Source of the DNA: Fulvia fulva
Lineage: Eukaryota > Ascomycota > Dothideomycetes > Mycosphaerellales > Mycosphaerellaceae
DNA length: 64,000 bases
Direction of reading: 5' to 3'
NCBI RefSeq assembly: GCF_020509005.1
Contig: NC_063017.1
Coordinates: 4,216,001 to 4,280,000 of the forward strand
Positions 46,091-56,656 of this stretch are shown in pieces. The notes under the pieces were generated by a model. It did no database searches. It was not told the origin of the DNA and saw only the letters and a program-made list of their open reading frames with translations. Made by a program: the position numbers and the translations under genes. How positions within the stretch are numbered: position 1 is the first letter of the stretch; each line of letters begins with the position of its first letter.

Positions 46091-46464
46091 TTATGACGTT
46101 TTGCCAATATGGTTGCTTTGCGCCTTGTGGCCTTCACGGTGCAATGGCCCAAAGAAGGGCTTCGTCAATTAACGAATAGACGGAATGAAGTGCACGGTAG
46201 TGGAAGACAACAGGAGAGCCCCGGTCCGGTACCTACCTGGACTTCTTCAGGATTCTGATACGGCTCAACATGATTGCTACCAAGATCTGCAACCATTGGA
46301 GGTCTCCATTTGGCGGCACGCGATAAGCGTAGACAGACCCCGCATTGTGGTACAACCGCACGTGCACTATTCCCGGCAAAGGCGGCGACCGCAGGGCTGG
46401 ATTATGGGTAGCATAGTATGAACGATTGTGAGCGAGGGCAAGCTCTCAGCCTGATGAATCGACT
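46091..46464. other. Intergenic
   Basis: Between the FMO remnant and the ceramidase-like gene end; no gene seen. Confidence 0.5.
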
Positions 46465-47892
46465 TCAGTAGTCGTTGCTGGCGTGCTCACGTATCCACCT
46501 TGAAGTCACAGGCTTCACCCATCTTCGACACCACTTGATGTCGCCTTGCGTAGGGTCCATTACGCAGGCATAGTGGGTGGTCTCGTTGGTGGTGGGATAT
46601 CGCTGCACCATCTTCACGATATCGTCGACGTTGAGGACTCGCCTCAGACTGTCCTCGTCCGAAGCTGCAATGTGTTTGGCCTGTTGCTTGCGCATGTTGT
46701 GGTAGTTGTGATGAGCGCAGAGTCGTCGGTCTTTTCCTTCTTCGACAATTTCTGCCAGTGCACTGACGAAGGGTGATCGCTCATCTTCGAAGCGTTGAGC
46801 AGCTTCCGCTACTTTCTCATCTTCGTGATCTAGGTCGTTGTTGGTAATGACGATGAAGTCGTTGCTTGAGCGAAAGACTGCTGTAGCTCGGTCTTTTTCG
46901 ATGACAGTGGTCTCGGTCCCGTCGCTGAAGCAAAGGTAGCAGGCAGTGGTCGTAAGTGCTGATCCATTCCGACCAGTCATCGTGTCGACTGCGTTGATGT
47001 ATGTTCAATACTGCCATATGCTGTCTGTTTGAGCAGACTTCGAGAACCAACTAGCCTTTATCTTGGTGGGTAGAAGAAGACTTCGCAGCTCGCTTGAGAC
47101 GCTGCGTCGTCTGCCCAGCAAGACCATCGCGAGATGCCAGTAGTATCTAGTGTCCGACCAGAATTTATACTTGTCCAGCCGATTTGGTCGGAAGTTGAGG
47201 CTCACGCTAAAGTCCTTTCTGACACCGGTCAGGATACCGACATAGCCTGCATATGTGATGCAAGAAGCGATCGTTGGGCCGTCCGTCTCTGGTATGAAGT
47301 CCAGCTGTACAACGATCTTTCTGAGTGAAGGCATGCCGCAGTCCAGCGTTCGGAAGTGTACCATCTTGGAGCCCCCGTTGCCATCTGAGATCGCTGCTCC
47401 TCCCGATGAACATCCCATGAAGAGGTCGAGAAGGACGTTGAAGCATACCAGAAGATACATGTCCACGCCAGTCGCCTTGCTTATGCCCTTCAATTCTCGG
47501 TTCTCTTCACCATCACGGACGCCGCTTAGGAATGTCCTGTTCATTCGATGCAGCCCTTTTAGTGGTAGCCAGGATGCCATGTCTCCCACGACCTCATCGG
47601 AGAGTGGTGTCAGGCCTCGTATCTGATCTTTGAACGCTTCGCATACTTCGAGATATCGTTGCTCTGGTGGGAGTGAGAGGTTGATCACGAATCGAGGCGG
47701 TTCGTCCGGTGCTTTGCTTCGGGCTGATCGAGTGGAGGATTGCGATGTCGCGCGGCTGGCATATCCACTGGCCTGTTCTCGTAGGCGGACATTGTTCTCG
47801 GCCTTTTCCTGGTCCGTCAACCTGCTGGGTGAGGCGGAGTAACCGTGTGCAACTGTCTGACGGACAGTCTGGCTGCGGGTCGCTGGTGGCAT
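46465..47892 (-). pseudogene. Acid-ceramidase/NAAA-like Ntn hydrolase with in-frame TGA
   Basis: The frame starts MPPATRSQTVRQTVAHG and runs intact through the conserved FVINLSLPPEQRYLEVCEAF, LVCFNVLLDLFMGCSSGGA (the Cys that becomes the N-terminal nucleophile after autocleavage), VHFRTLDCGMPSLRKIVVQL, YVGILTGVRKDFSVSLNFRP and LAMVLLGRRRSVSSELRSLL. It then meets TGA at 47007-47005 and continues without a frame change as TYINAVDTMTGRNGSALTTT, ACYLCFSDGTETTVIEKDR, FIVITNNDLDHE and the usual C-terminal YPTTNETTHYACVMDP. No good intron removes the stop. Total length (475 codons) suits the family. A single stop suggests a young pseudogene, readthrough or a sequence error. Intact homologues cleave N-acyl amides or ceramides. 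Confidence 0.75.
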
Positions 47893-48911
47893 GTTGTGAG
47901 ATTGTGGAGTGATAGGATCGGCGGTCAGCAAGAATTGGAATTGATACTTATCCAGTTTGGTGCCTAAGAAGACTGCTCAAGTGCTAGGCCGCAAAAAGCC
48001 TGTCGCTGTCACGATATACGCGAGTCGTGTGTCATCAGCTGCAGCTCGTCAATTGACGACGGTATGGCCTAGAGTATTGCTGCCTGAATGGGCCATGTTG
48101 AAGCAGGACGATGTTCTTGCAGCAACCTTGAAGCCAGGATTCAGGAAGCTGTGAAACGGTATCCGTCCGTGCACATATGACATCGAGTCGCGTCTTGACG
48201 ATGATGAGAGTATCATGAAACGATGTACACATGAACTGTCGACGCGAGAAAAGACTGTGACGGGTGTTCTTTCACTATCGAGTCGTCGAGGATGGACCAG
48301 ATTCGAGATTCGAGTCCAAAGCCGTCCCGACTTGCCTCATGCCATGCCATCTTCCGTGCCACCAACCAGACTTCACGTGTCGAGACGCCTCTTCGTCCAC
48401 CCCTCGCATACATTCCACGCCTCTGTACCTCACCAACCATTTCGAGGTACAGACTTTGCTGCCGTGTCCTGTTTCAACGTCATCTTGCAACACTCGCAAA
48501 CCTGGTCCAGCTGTTGGGTTGGCCGTTGCAACCGCGCCTCGTCCCCTTTCGTCCCGGAAACGCAGGGCCCACTTGATTGATTGGCAACGAGTCCTCGCCG
48601 CGTTGAACTGCTTCACGAACTGCACACGCTCTCCATCGCGTCGTACATTAGCTCCACCCTCGAGAGTGGCAGTGAGGTTCCCGTCACCTCGAGCCTCGAC
48701 TTGGACGTGTCTATCCTTCAGCCAGCGATACTCACTTTCACCATCACAGTCACCAGAGACGCTCATTGAGAAGTGCGTAAACATTTGTTGATACATCCTA
48801 CGTGATCTGCTATCGTTCGACCGGCTCGAGCAGACTGACCAGGGTGCTGCACGCCGGCAATCGGACGCGTTTCTGTTCAGGACGAGAGCAGTCGTCCGAC
48901 ATTCATCCACC
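47893..48911. other. Intergenic, no gene seen
   Basis: About 1 kb of divergent spacer. A 212-codon minus frame (48275-48913) and plus frames overlap antisense across the same bases and show no domain. Likely promoters only. Confidence 0.45.
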
Positions 48912-50001
48912 ATGGCAACTCACGCACCAGTGGCGAGAGTGCCGTTTGCGCCACTCGACAATCCTCGTCTGCAGCATCTCGCCTGCGCGAAGAATCGCCA
49001 GAATGGTAGATATACCTTGTCCATGTCAGACGTGTCCAGTAAAGCTTATCGTATCAGGCATTATCGCGAAGACATCGTCTGCCAAACCCAGCGTCACAAA
49101 GATCTCAGCAGGAAAACGCGCCTATGAGGCAGACATCTACGAAGACTTCGACAGCGAGAATGTCGACCCACACGTCTTCGACTCGCCTACCAAGAAGATG
49201 AAGAATGACGTGAAGCCATTTACTTTCAGCCTCACACCACAAAAGTCCATGCCGCCTCCATCAATCATCCCATCCCGCATGTCCACGCCAAAAGCAAACA
49301 TATCCACCCCACGAACGCCATTGACCGCACCCGCTGGAAGGTCGCCAAAGAGGAAGATTGCCAAGCCAGTGCGACGTGTTTCCGCACCATTCTCACGCAT
49401 TGATCCTCCGTTTGCTCGCAGTGGGTCGACTCTGCCATTTAGTCTTGATGCTGCTCTCAGTGGAAGCTTGAAGAGTGCTGGTGCCACGATTCAGGAAAGC
49501 ATGCCGAAGGACTGGTACTTTGAGATTTATCAGGATACGCCGGAAGAGGAGGCGTCGAATCTGATGGAGCACAGCACGTTGACGCTTGATTTGAGCTCGG
49601 ATGATGAGGATACGAAGAAGTGTGATGATCGTGGGAAGGAGAATACGCCGCCGGACGGGTATGATGCTCCTGCTGCGTCGAGGTCGGGGGGTGTGGCGCC
49701 GAGGGAAGTTAAGAAGACGGAGTTGATTAGGAAGAAGATTGTCGTGGATGAGATGGATGATGGGGCAAGGTCACCGCTGTCTGATCTCGAGACTGATCCG
49801 TTCTTTCCTGAGGGCATGAACAAGGATTCGCATGTTGTCGTGGATGGTGTTGAGGGGAAGGGGGTGAAGTTGGACGTGAAGGCGTTGTATGCTGCGCCGG
49901 TGGTTGAAGAGAAGGCACCGTCGACGATGCCGGTCGTTGATGCAGAGGGTGATATCAAGGGCGAGATCATCGTGTGGGAAGAAAGTGAGAAGGAGAAGTA
50001 A
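48912..50001 (+). CDS. Conserved fungal disordered (probably nuclear) protein
   Basis: Exon 1 (48912-49005) and exon 2 (49112-50001) are joined across a 106-base intron (donor GTAGAT, acceptor TCAGCAG) and give 327 aa. The start MATHAPVARVPFAPLDNPRL leads into KNRQNGKRAYEADIYEDFD. Conserved short blocks are SENVDPHVFDSPTKKMK, TAPAGRSPKRKIAKPVRR, RRVSAPFSRIDPPFA, LPFSLDAAL and DWYFEIYQDTPEEE followed by ASNLMEHSTLTLDLSSDDE. I recognise this chain of blocks from many ascomycete genomes but know no established function. Basic SPKRKIAKPVRR suggests nuclear import and the Ser-Pro sites suggest CDK control; both are inference. The intron is open in another frame, so a long first-exon mis-annotation is easy. 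Confidence 0.8.
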
Positions 50002-51600
50002 TGTGGCATGATTGTACGAGGCGTTGTTGGATGGCTGGACTGATGGGTAGCTACGGTGTTGCTGCGTGTTTCAGACACCTGGGATGAGTTTCGTTATGCA
50101 TGCATGTCCTTCACATCATTGATGTTGCACGTCTCCAATCAGTGCTGCTCGCTATTCGCCATTTCTGCTGCCGATGCTGTGATACCGAGGGCCGGTAACA
50201 AAAGTTGATTGCCGCTGGGCGCTTCGACTTATCATTAAAGCAAAGGCCTTTGCTCGAACACGCCAGGGTATAGCTAAGTAGCAAGGCCTTACCGATACAG
50301 TCGAGCTATAGTGCGTCGCCGTGTGTGGTCTTTACGGCTATACGCCCTGTGAACAGCATTTCAAGAAGTAAAGTCGAGACCCAAGCCGACAACGTACTTT
50401 GTTACCGGGCCTTGTACAGTTTGCTCATCTACAGCCGAGCTGCTGTCTGCGAGGATGACAGGCAAGTGCATGGTCGATCCGGCAGTGTTGTCTCCAGTAT
50501 CTTCATCATCTAGCCACGGCAGCTACTTCGCAGCATATCATTAATCTCAGCCTATCAGAACCCCTGACGCAAGCTCGCTTCGTTGCCCAATAGGATCAAG
50601 TCCAGGCTGCCAAAGCTGTGTGCAGCTTCGCGCCCGCTTGCGGTATAGCGTGGAAGCTGAGGCCACGTAGGGGCTGAGTACCTGAGCTTAGCATATCATT
50701 AAGCGTAGCGACCGAGCGCTAGCCACACCGGAGTACGAGCTTGCGAGTACGTAGGTGAGGCGTCAGCGAGGGAGTGAAGCTCTATACCAGCCCTCAACTA
50801 GCCTTGGCGCCCGCTCTGATTGGTCAACTTTCAAGTTTTAGTGTCACGTGATCTACCGCACTGTGCCTGTTGGCGAACTCGCAAACATATACTCGTCGCT
50901 AACGCCTATGTCGTCGTATAATAAGCACTGTACGTCGGGTAGCGGTAGCGTGGATCGCACGCTACTTTGCAGTCTAGAAGGGTTGGTAGAGAGCTCCACT
51001 CCGCTACGCTTACCTTTGGAGGTTCACAACCGCCAACAGCACATTTTAGCATTGCCGACAACGACGGAAAGCAATCTCACGACGCTAATCAATACTTGTG
51101 TCGCAGTATGTTCGTCGTGGCAACGAATCCGTTCATCGCGCCATCTTTGATTGCAGCCAATGTGAACCGGCTCCCCGGAGTAGCTTTCTATGCAGTGATA
51201 TAATCAGTATTGAGACCTCTGTATGTTGATGTATTGTATCATACCGGAGCTGTGGTATGGCTTGGCAGTCGTCTAGCGCATAGTGTTAGTCCACCTCATG
51301 TTCTCTACCGGTACGACATCGACAACGAACTCACTTGCTTCGGACTGTCGTGGCTTTTGACGATGCCCCCTGGAATACTCCTCATCGCCTTGCGCACTGC
51401 ATCTACTGCGGTCAAATCGGGGTAGTTGAGTGTTTCTTCAGCGTTACGGATCTCGTATTCATCGGCATGGAACCTGTGTCTGGCCTCCACTCCGCGCCAT
51501 GACCGGCCAGGACCTCATCTTCGGTTATGTCGTCTGGTCGCTGCTCCAGCTGCTGGGCTTGCAGATGGTCCAGATCAGTTCGAACCTCATGCAGGCACTG
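50002..51600. other. Gene-poor stretch with possible short insertion
   Basis: No coding signature. A 12-base direct repeat (GCATATCATTAA) at 50532-50543 and 50691-50702 encloses 147 bases, which could be a small transposable-element relic. The plus frame 51430-51819 is antisense to the next gene and rejected. Confidence 0.4.
50532..50702. repeat. 12-base direct repeats flanking 147 bases
   Basis: GCATATCATTAA occurs exactly at both ends, as expected for a target-site duplication. Internal ends share only CTCAG in opposite orientation, so a terminal inverted repeat is weak. A chance repeat of AT-rich sequence remains possible. Confidence 0.35.
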
Positions 51601-52020
51601 TCAGGCGAGAGTGTCGACTTCTCCAAGACTGTCGACAGGAGCTGTGGCTTTTGCGGCGTTGTCGTATATCTCCTCGGCCAGAGCGCGATAGATCTAATGG
51701 CCGTGATGTCAGTAATGATGGCAGAAGATCACTACGTGACTTCAAGAAAACACTGGGAAGAGATGGATCATAAGAGCCGAGTCGAGGACAGGATGGTGAG
51801 CCGCGAGAAGTTCGTATAATTGGACACATACTTCTGCTTCATACCATGACTCTGCCGCGCAGATGATGGGGATGCAGTTCTTCGCTTGCCAGTATCGAGG
51901 CAAGGTAGGATCTCTCAGGTTGGTCTTGGCGTGTTCGACGGCCTCGCCATGACGAGTGTTGTTGTAGTGCGCAAGCGCGGCGCCGTAGCTGATGGCGTAG
52001 AAATTGGTTGAATCTGCCAT
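51601..52020 (-). CDS. Small family protein with conserved intron (paralogue of 61147)
   Basis: Exon 1 (52020-51832) and exon 2 (51693-51601) are joined across a 138-base intron (donor GTATGT, acceptor CATTAG) and give 93 aa. The core reads HAKTNLRDPTLPRYWQAKNC, then WYEAE at the splice site and IYRALAEEIYDNAAKA after it. The gene at 61147 has the same pattern (TAKRSLTDPSLPRQWQVEDC, WEEAE at the splice site, then RFREAAEAVYNTSR). The shared core and intron position show common descent. It looks like a short helical, TPR-like hairpin; I recall similar hypothetical proteins in dothideomycetes but no function. The C-terminus is short compared with the paralogue. Confidence 0.72.
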
Positions 52021-53503
52021 CTTCGCGCGAATGTTCGAGATGTAAGGCAGAGATGTGTGTCCAGACGATTGATTATTGTGTAGTTGGGATTACGCAGCGC
52101 GTAATCGCATGAAAGAAGATTCCATCCTTATCACAAGCGGGACCGTGGGCGACCACGCAAGAAAGAACACGTTCGTCCTGTTCACTGATTGAAAGTGCTG
52201 GAATTCGCGACTTGGGAATCTTGTTCCCGGCTCGGGTTTCAGCTCATCTTTGACCTCTACACGTCCTCTCGCGGGCTCGACCCTCGCTACCGGCGATCTA
52301 CTGATCCCTCCTCAAACACAACATCTTCAACCACCCAAGGACGCCGACGCACGATCGAGTGTGACCTTTTAGATGGCATGCCTCAAGTGGTACAGGCACT
52401 GGAAGGCGTTCAGGCCAGGAAGAAACAGGAGGACCGTCACGCACATCGCCAACAGGTAGAGAGCATCCGCGAAGAAAAGCCCGCGTCTCGTTATGCATAT
52501 ATGTCTCTCACACCATTGTTGCTGCACGTCTCCAATCAGTGAGTCCTGGCCATACTGCTCAACAGCTCTGTGTCTAACTCAGACCGTCTTGAGTATCGGC
52601 TGCCTTATGTCCAAGAGTGTCAGTGTCAGAAGAGACTCTACAACTTTCCCGTGTTCATCAGGCATGCATCATGTAGCAACATCAAATAGTATGCGCCCAG
52701 CACCGTCGATTGACCGTAGAAGGTCGCCGGTGATGGTGGAGTGCGGGGTAACAAGGAGAATGAGCAACACAATGGCCGCACTTCGAATTTGACGCCTACT
52801 CCTTGCTGGAAATCGGACTATCATTATGACAGGTATGAACGCTGTCAATAGCTGCTATTCTGCTCCCAATGGTTCATCGATATCGTTACTCGTTGCAAGA
52901 TGACCGGAGCCGACTTCATTCACTTGCGACCGTGCACCCGCCGGATCCGGAAATGCCAAGCCTTCACTCCGCCGGCATGGCGACGATGGTATCGATGCGC
53001 AATGCGTGGCGGAATTAGTCTGATGCCTAGGCGAATAAGGTGCAAGGCGATATCAACAGTCGTTGATTGATCTGTTCTGCCGAGCTGGAACACCGAAGAC
53101 CACGACAGATGTCAATCAACCGATCTGGACCATGAAGGCCAAGACGACAACCGCAGTGCATCGCCTGCCGGAACAGACCAGAAGAGACAATCTTGTCTGC
53201 AGCGACCTCCGTCCATGGGCGTTAGCTTCGATCGATGAAAGCTCGCCCCGGAGACTGGACACGTCGTTCAGGAAGATCCGAGTCGGTCATCGCAAGGGAG
53301 GTGTTCATATCTTACCAAGATCATACCTTCTCAACATGTGCCATCGCAAGAGATGTTGCCGGATGGAGAAAGTAGCAGATATGAGACGAGACAGACGACG
53401 GCGACGTTGCGGGCAAAATATTTCTGGTAGCGGTGACCTACGGCTCGTGCCGGCTGAAGCTATATGTTGCGGGAGGGACACCTTTTTTTCGCCTTCGGGC
53501 ATT
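52021..53503. other. Intergenic, no gene resolved
   Basis: A plus frame at 53063-53524 has no domain. If the micro-exon chain that follows is coding, its 5' exon should lie in the last few hundred bases here; I cannot choose a frame. Confidence 0.4.
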
Positions 53504-53877
53504 GTAAGTTGGCCCCGTGGCTGAGTTCTAATGACCAGCATCGCTAACTATTCAATAGTGGTCAATTGTGAGTTCTCTCCATTGCCGCCGTCAAGCGACA
53601 ACGCCTAACATAGTCTAGTGAAACAATACAGAGTACGTATTCTGCAGTACTTCATTATGACAACTCCCACTAACTTCATCCCAGGAAGATTAGCATGTCA
53701 GTAAATTCCGATGAGGATTTCATGGCATCCACTGACTATTACTAGGGCCCCTGCACTAAGGAGTGAGTTCTGTCACAACTGGCATTCTTCAGGTTGATTC
53801 TAACGACCACACAGTGACACATGCGTGAGCCGAAATCTCTATAATGCAGTCATGATCTTGTACTGATCTTACTATAG
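53504..53877 (+). other. Chain of six short introns with 9-17-base exons
   Basis: Six consecutive segments each have a donor, a branch-like site and an acceptor in the order and spacing used by the real introns of this window. They are 53504-53558 (GTAAGT, CTAAC), 53568-53618 (GTGAGT, CTAAC), 53633-53684 (GTACGT, CTAAC), 53697-53745 (GTCAGT, CTGAC), 53763-53814 (GTGAGT, CTAAC) and 53825-53877 (GTGAGC, CTGAT). Lengths are 49-55 bases. The pieces between them are only 9, 14, 12, 17 and 10 bases. One of three frames stays open through all five pieces but ends soon after, so the product could be a short peptide, part of a longer protein with an unknown 5' exon, or a non-coding RNA. The introns are not similar to each other, which argues against copies of one introner element. 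Confidence 0.6.
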
Positions 53878-55695
53878 AAACAAAGATGAGCAAAACACTT
53901 TTTTATTCTTTTGATCGTTGCCAACGTTGTAGAGGAAAGTTGATATGTAAGCCTCATATTTTTGCACACGCGCAAGCTTCCCCGAAATACACCCGGACGC
54001 GTTCATCACCTGAGTTCGGAAAGAACAGTCTGAGCACACCCTGCGCTGCGTCCATTGCATATGATTGTTACTGCAGCTGACTGTCCACGCGACATGCCTT
54101 AGCAGCCAACAACGAACCTTCTGGATCCACGAAGTGCCGCGACTTATTCCCTACTAACAATGTACAGTGTGGCATACGTTATACGCATTCTTTGGAGTTC
54201 AGTGGCTCGCAGACCGCCCAGAGTACTTTCATTGGCAACATCTGACACGAGTTAATTGCTGACTAGAACGGACTATGGCTAATCATGCGTTGATGGACCC
54301 GTCCTGGCCTTGATCTTGCAATCACGTCTCAGTGGTGTACACGAGGTACGGCTCCCAGCAACACATTTGGATAACGATGTGCATTGGTTCCTGGCCGGTG
54401 ATGCGGGTCACAAGCATTACCGCATTCCCATTCCTTGCGAGGCGAAACTGGCGAGCCAGCTTCTCCATGTCATAGACCTTTGAGGATCCATGTGCCGTGA
54501 GTCTGCCCTCAGACATGATTGCTCGCATCATTCGCATGCAGCAGACAAAATTGAACGGCTACTGGGCGTTGACGTGTTGACGCCTTGAAGACTTTCGATT
54601 TGTGCTGAAGTTGTGGCTGAAGTGTCAGTGTCAGCTCGACGAGATGTGGAGGCACCTCTACTGGGAGGACTCTGGAACGAGCTTTCTTGTTGAGTTACCT
54701 GAGGTACGTGGTGCAGACGAGAAGCTCTGCAGTGTCCACCCTAAGCTTCGGCTTTGCCAAGATTGGAAGCGCTCTTGACATCTCGCTACGATCACTCTCT
54801 GCCGGCTCTCACCATCCTCACCGAGTACACCATGACAATGCATAGCCGTACATTGCCGCCATGAAGGGCAGGATACAAGCGAGCGCGCACAACGACACGC
54901 GGTAGGCAACACTGCGACTGGCCGGCGCCTTGAGTTGCATCACGAAGCTACTTTCGACATGCACAAGCTTGTTGCGGCGACTTTGGCTCCTGCGACCTTC
55001 CCGTTCTTCAGACACCACTCGGCACGATATCACGTATCCATCAACAAAGATGTTAGCGAGTTCTTTACAGCATGCCATCGACCCGAGGGCCTTGCGACGC
55101 GATGATGCCAGAATCCCACGGCAATCGAAGCTCGACAATACACCACCATACAAGCACCATGAACGCGTGGTGGGCACAACACTGAGAGATGACTGGCTAT
55201 TTTGTCGGGAAGAACTCTCCCAGGGCAGGGCAGGCTACAGTACAAGAATAATGCCTATAAGACTTGTGCTAATGACCTGTTTAGAAACCTCGTGCTTCGT
55301 ACCATTGGCCCTGCTCCTCGCAATCGGGCGGAGATCTTGCGAATAATGTATTCTCTATGAGAGAGACGGGGCAAATAATCATTGCATGTGCCTAGCATGC
55401 GCAAGTTCCTGTAGCAATAGCTATCTTTGCCATAAGGCTTGCAGCTGCAAGAGAGAAGGCATTGAGATTCTGCTTAAGCCACGTGAGTCCTGGTGAACGT
55501 CAAGTGCACTATGTCATGTGGTGCATTGTAATAAATATGCCTACTCATACATTTTCATGTTCAGCAATGTTCACTCTTATCATCCTCCATCTTCTCCCCA
55601 AAATAGCTATGCTCTCATCTGATGATTAGCTCGTGGAAAATGCCCCATCTCTCCCTACGCTTCCAAGATATGGCATCCTCAAATTCTCCCTTCGA
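53878..55695. other. Gene-poor stretch
   Basis: A 64-codon plus frame at 53886-54080 (two Cys-x-x-Cys pairs near its start) follows the intron chain and could be its last exon, without proof. A minus frame at 54322-54537 shows no family. Others are antisense shadows. Confidence 0.4.
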
Positions 55696-56656
55696 TCAGT
55701 ACAGAAATGTCGACATGTCGTTGCTAAGTGTGGATTTCTCCTCAGCCTCAACTATCACCGCCGAGCCTCCTGTTTCGAGCTCGCCAACAGTACTACGAGG
55801 CTGATCGTCTTCGACTTTCGGCTTCTGGCTCCTGCTAGCAGCAGGCATGCGTCTGCCCTTGTGCTCTACGCAGCGGCGGCTTGCCTTTGTGTCCGCTGGG
55901 ACGGCATTGTCGCAGTCTGGGAATTCGCAGATCGGTCGCCCTGAAGCAGACACTTCAGCCTTGACGCGAGACCTCGCCTTCAATTCGGCGCTACGCACCT
56001 TGCCGTAGCATTGCTTGCAGTAATTCCCGCCAGGGCCGCCCTGAGGTGTTGGCTTGTTGCAATCTTTTCCGACGCACTTGCGGATGTTCATGTCGCCCAA
56101 CTTATCGTCCTGGACGCAAGTCGTGCACACGTCGCCGGTGATACCTCCCTCGGGAACCGAGTTCGAACAAAACGGTGTCGCGCATTGCCGATTTGCAGCC
56201 TTAGCCTTGTAGCATGCTCGACACAGAAACCCGAATTGGCCATTCACAGGAGCAGTGTTCTCGCAGCCCATCGTCTTGCACTTGCGGTCCTGGCCCTCCT
56301 TCTTGATGGTGTGCTTGGTGTCTCGCTTCTTACCAGCACTTGGCTTTGAGTCGTTCGAGGAGACTGTGCTTGGTGTGGGGTGACAGTGCTTGCAGTGGCA
56401 ATTGCAGATAACGGGACACTCACAGGAGGTCCCATCGCACGGGCATGTCCTACACCGATTGCAAAATCCGCACTTGCATAGACATTCAGGGTCATGCTGC
56501 TCGACTGGTAATGTCGGACATGAGCATGTGTAAGACTTTGAGCCACCATTGTTGAATGTGATCTGGACGGCGACATTCTCCGGGATTGCACTGTAAACAA
56601 GTCAGTCCGTGATCTTAGTCTGACCTGCAGGTGATTTACCTTTCATTGTAGACCTT
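55696..56656 (-). CDS. Cys-rich zinc-binding-type reading frame downstream of the recombinase-like gene
   Basis: Seventeen bases (56656-56640) after a TAG, then a 49-base intron (56639-56591, donor GTAAAT, branch CTGAC, acceptor TTTACAG), then a long exon (56590-55696) give 303 in-frame residues. The sequence is dense in CxC and CxxC: CSCPTLPVEQHDPECLCKCG, CNRCRTCPCDGTSCECPVIC, then spaced knuckles KCKTMGCENTAPVNGQFGFLC, QCATPFCSNSVPEGG, KCVGKDCNKPTPQGG and ICEFPDCDNAVPAD. Each knuckle is about 35-40 residues and ends with a CxxC, like a repeated zinc ribbon. There is no ATG before the intron in this frame; the first internal Met is MGCENTAP. It may be the C-terminal part of the upstream gene beyond a stop, or a separate gene with an unseen 5' exon. 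Confidence 0.6.

Noticed and set aside
48275..48913. 212-codon minus frame upstream of the 48912 gene
   Set aside because: Runs antisense across the promoter, no domain; plus frames of equal length overlap it.
51430..51819. 129-codon plus frame with hydrophobic segment
   Set aside because: Exactly antisense to the spliced small-family gene at 51601-52020, whose paralogue at 61147 supports the minus strand.
53504..53877. Introner-like element array
   Set aside because: The six introns have unrelated bodies, whereas introner copies should be similar; I keep the chain as ordinary introns with micro-exons.
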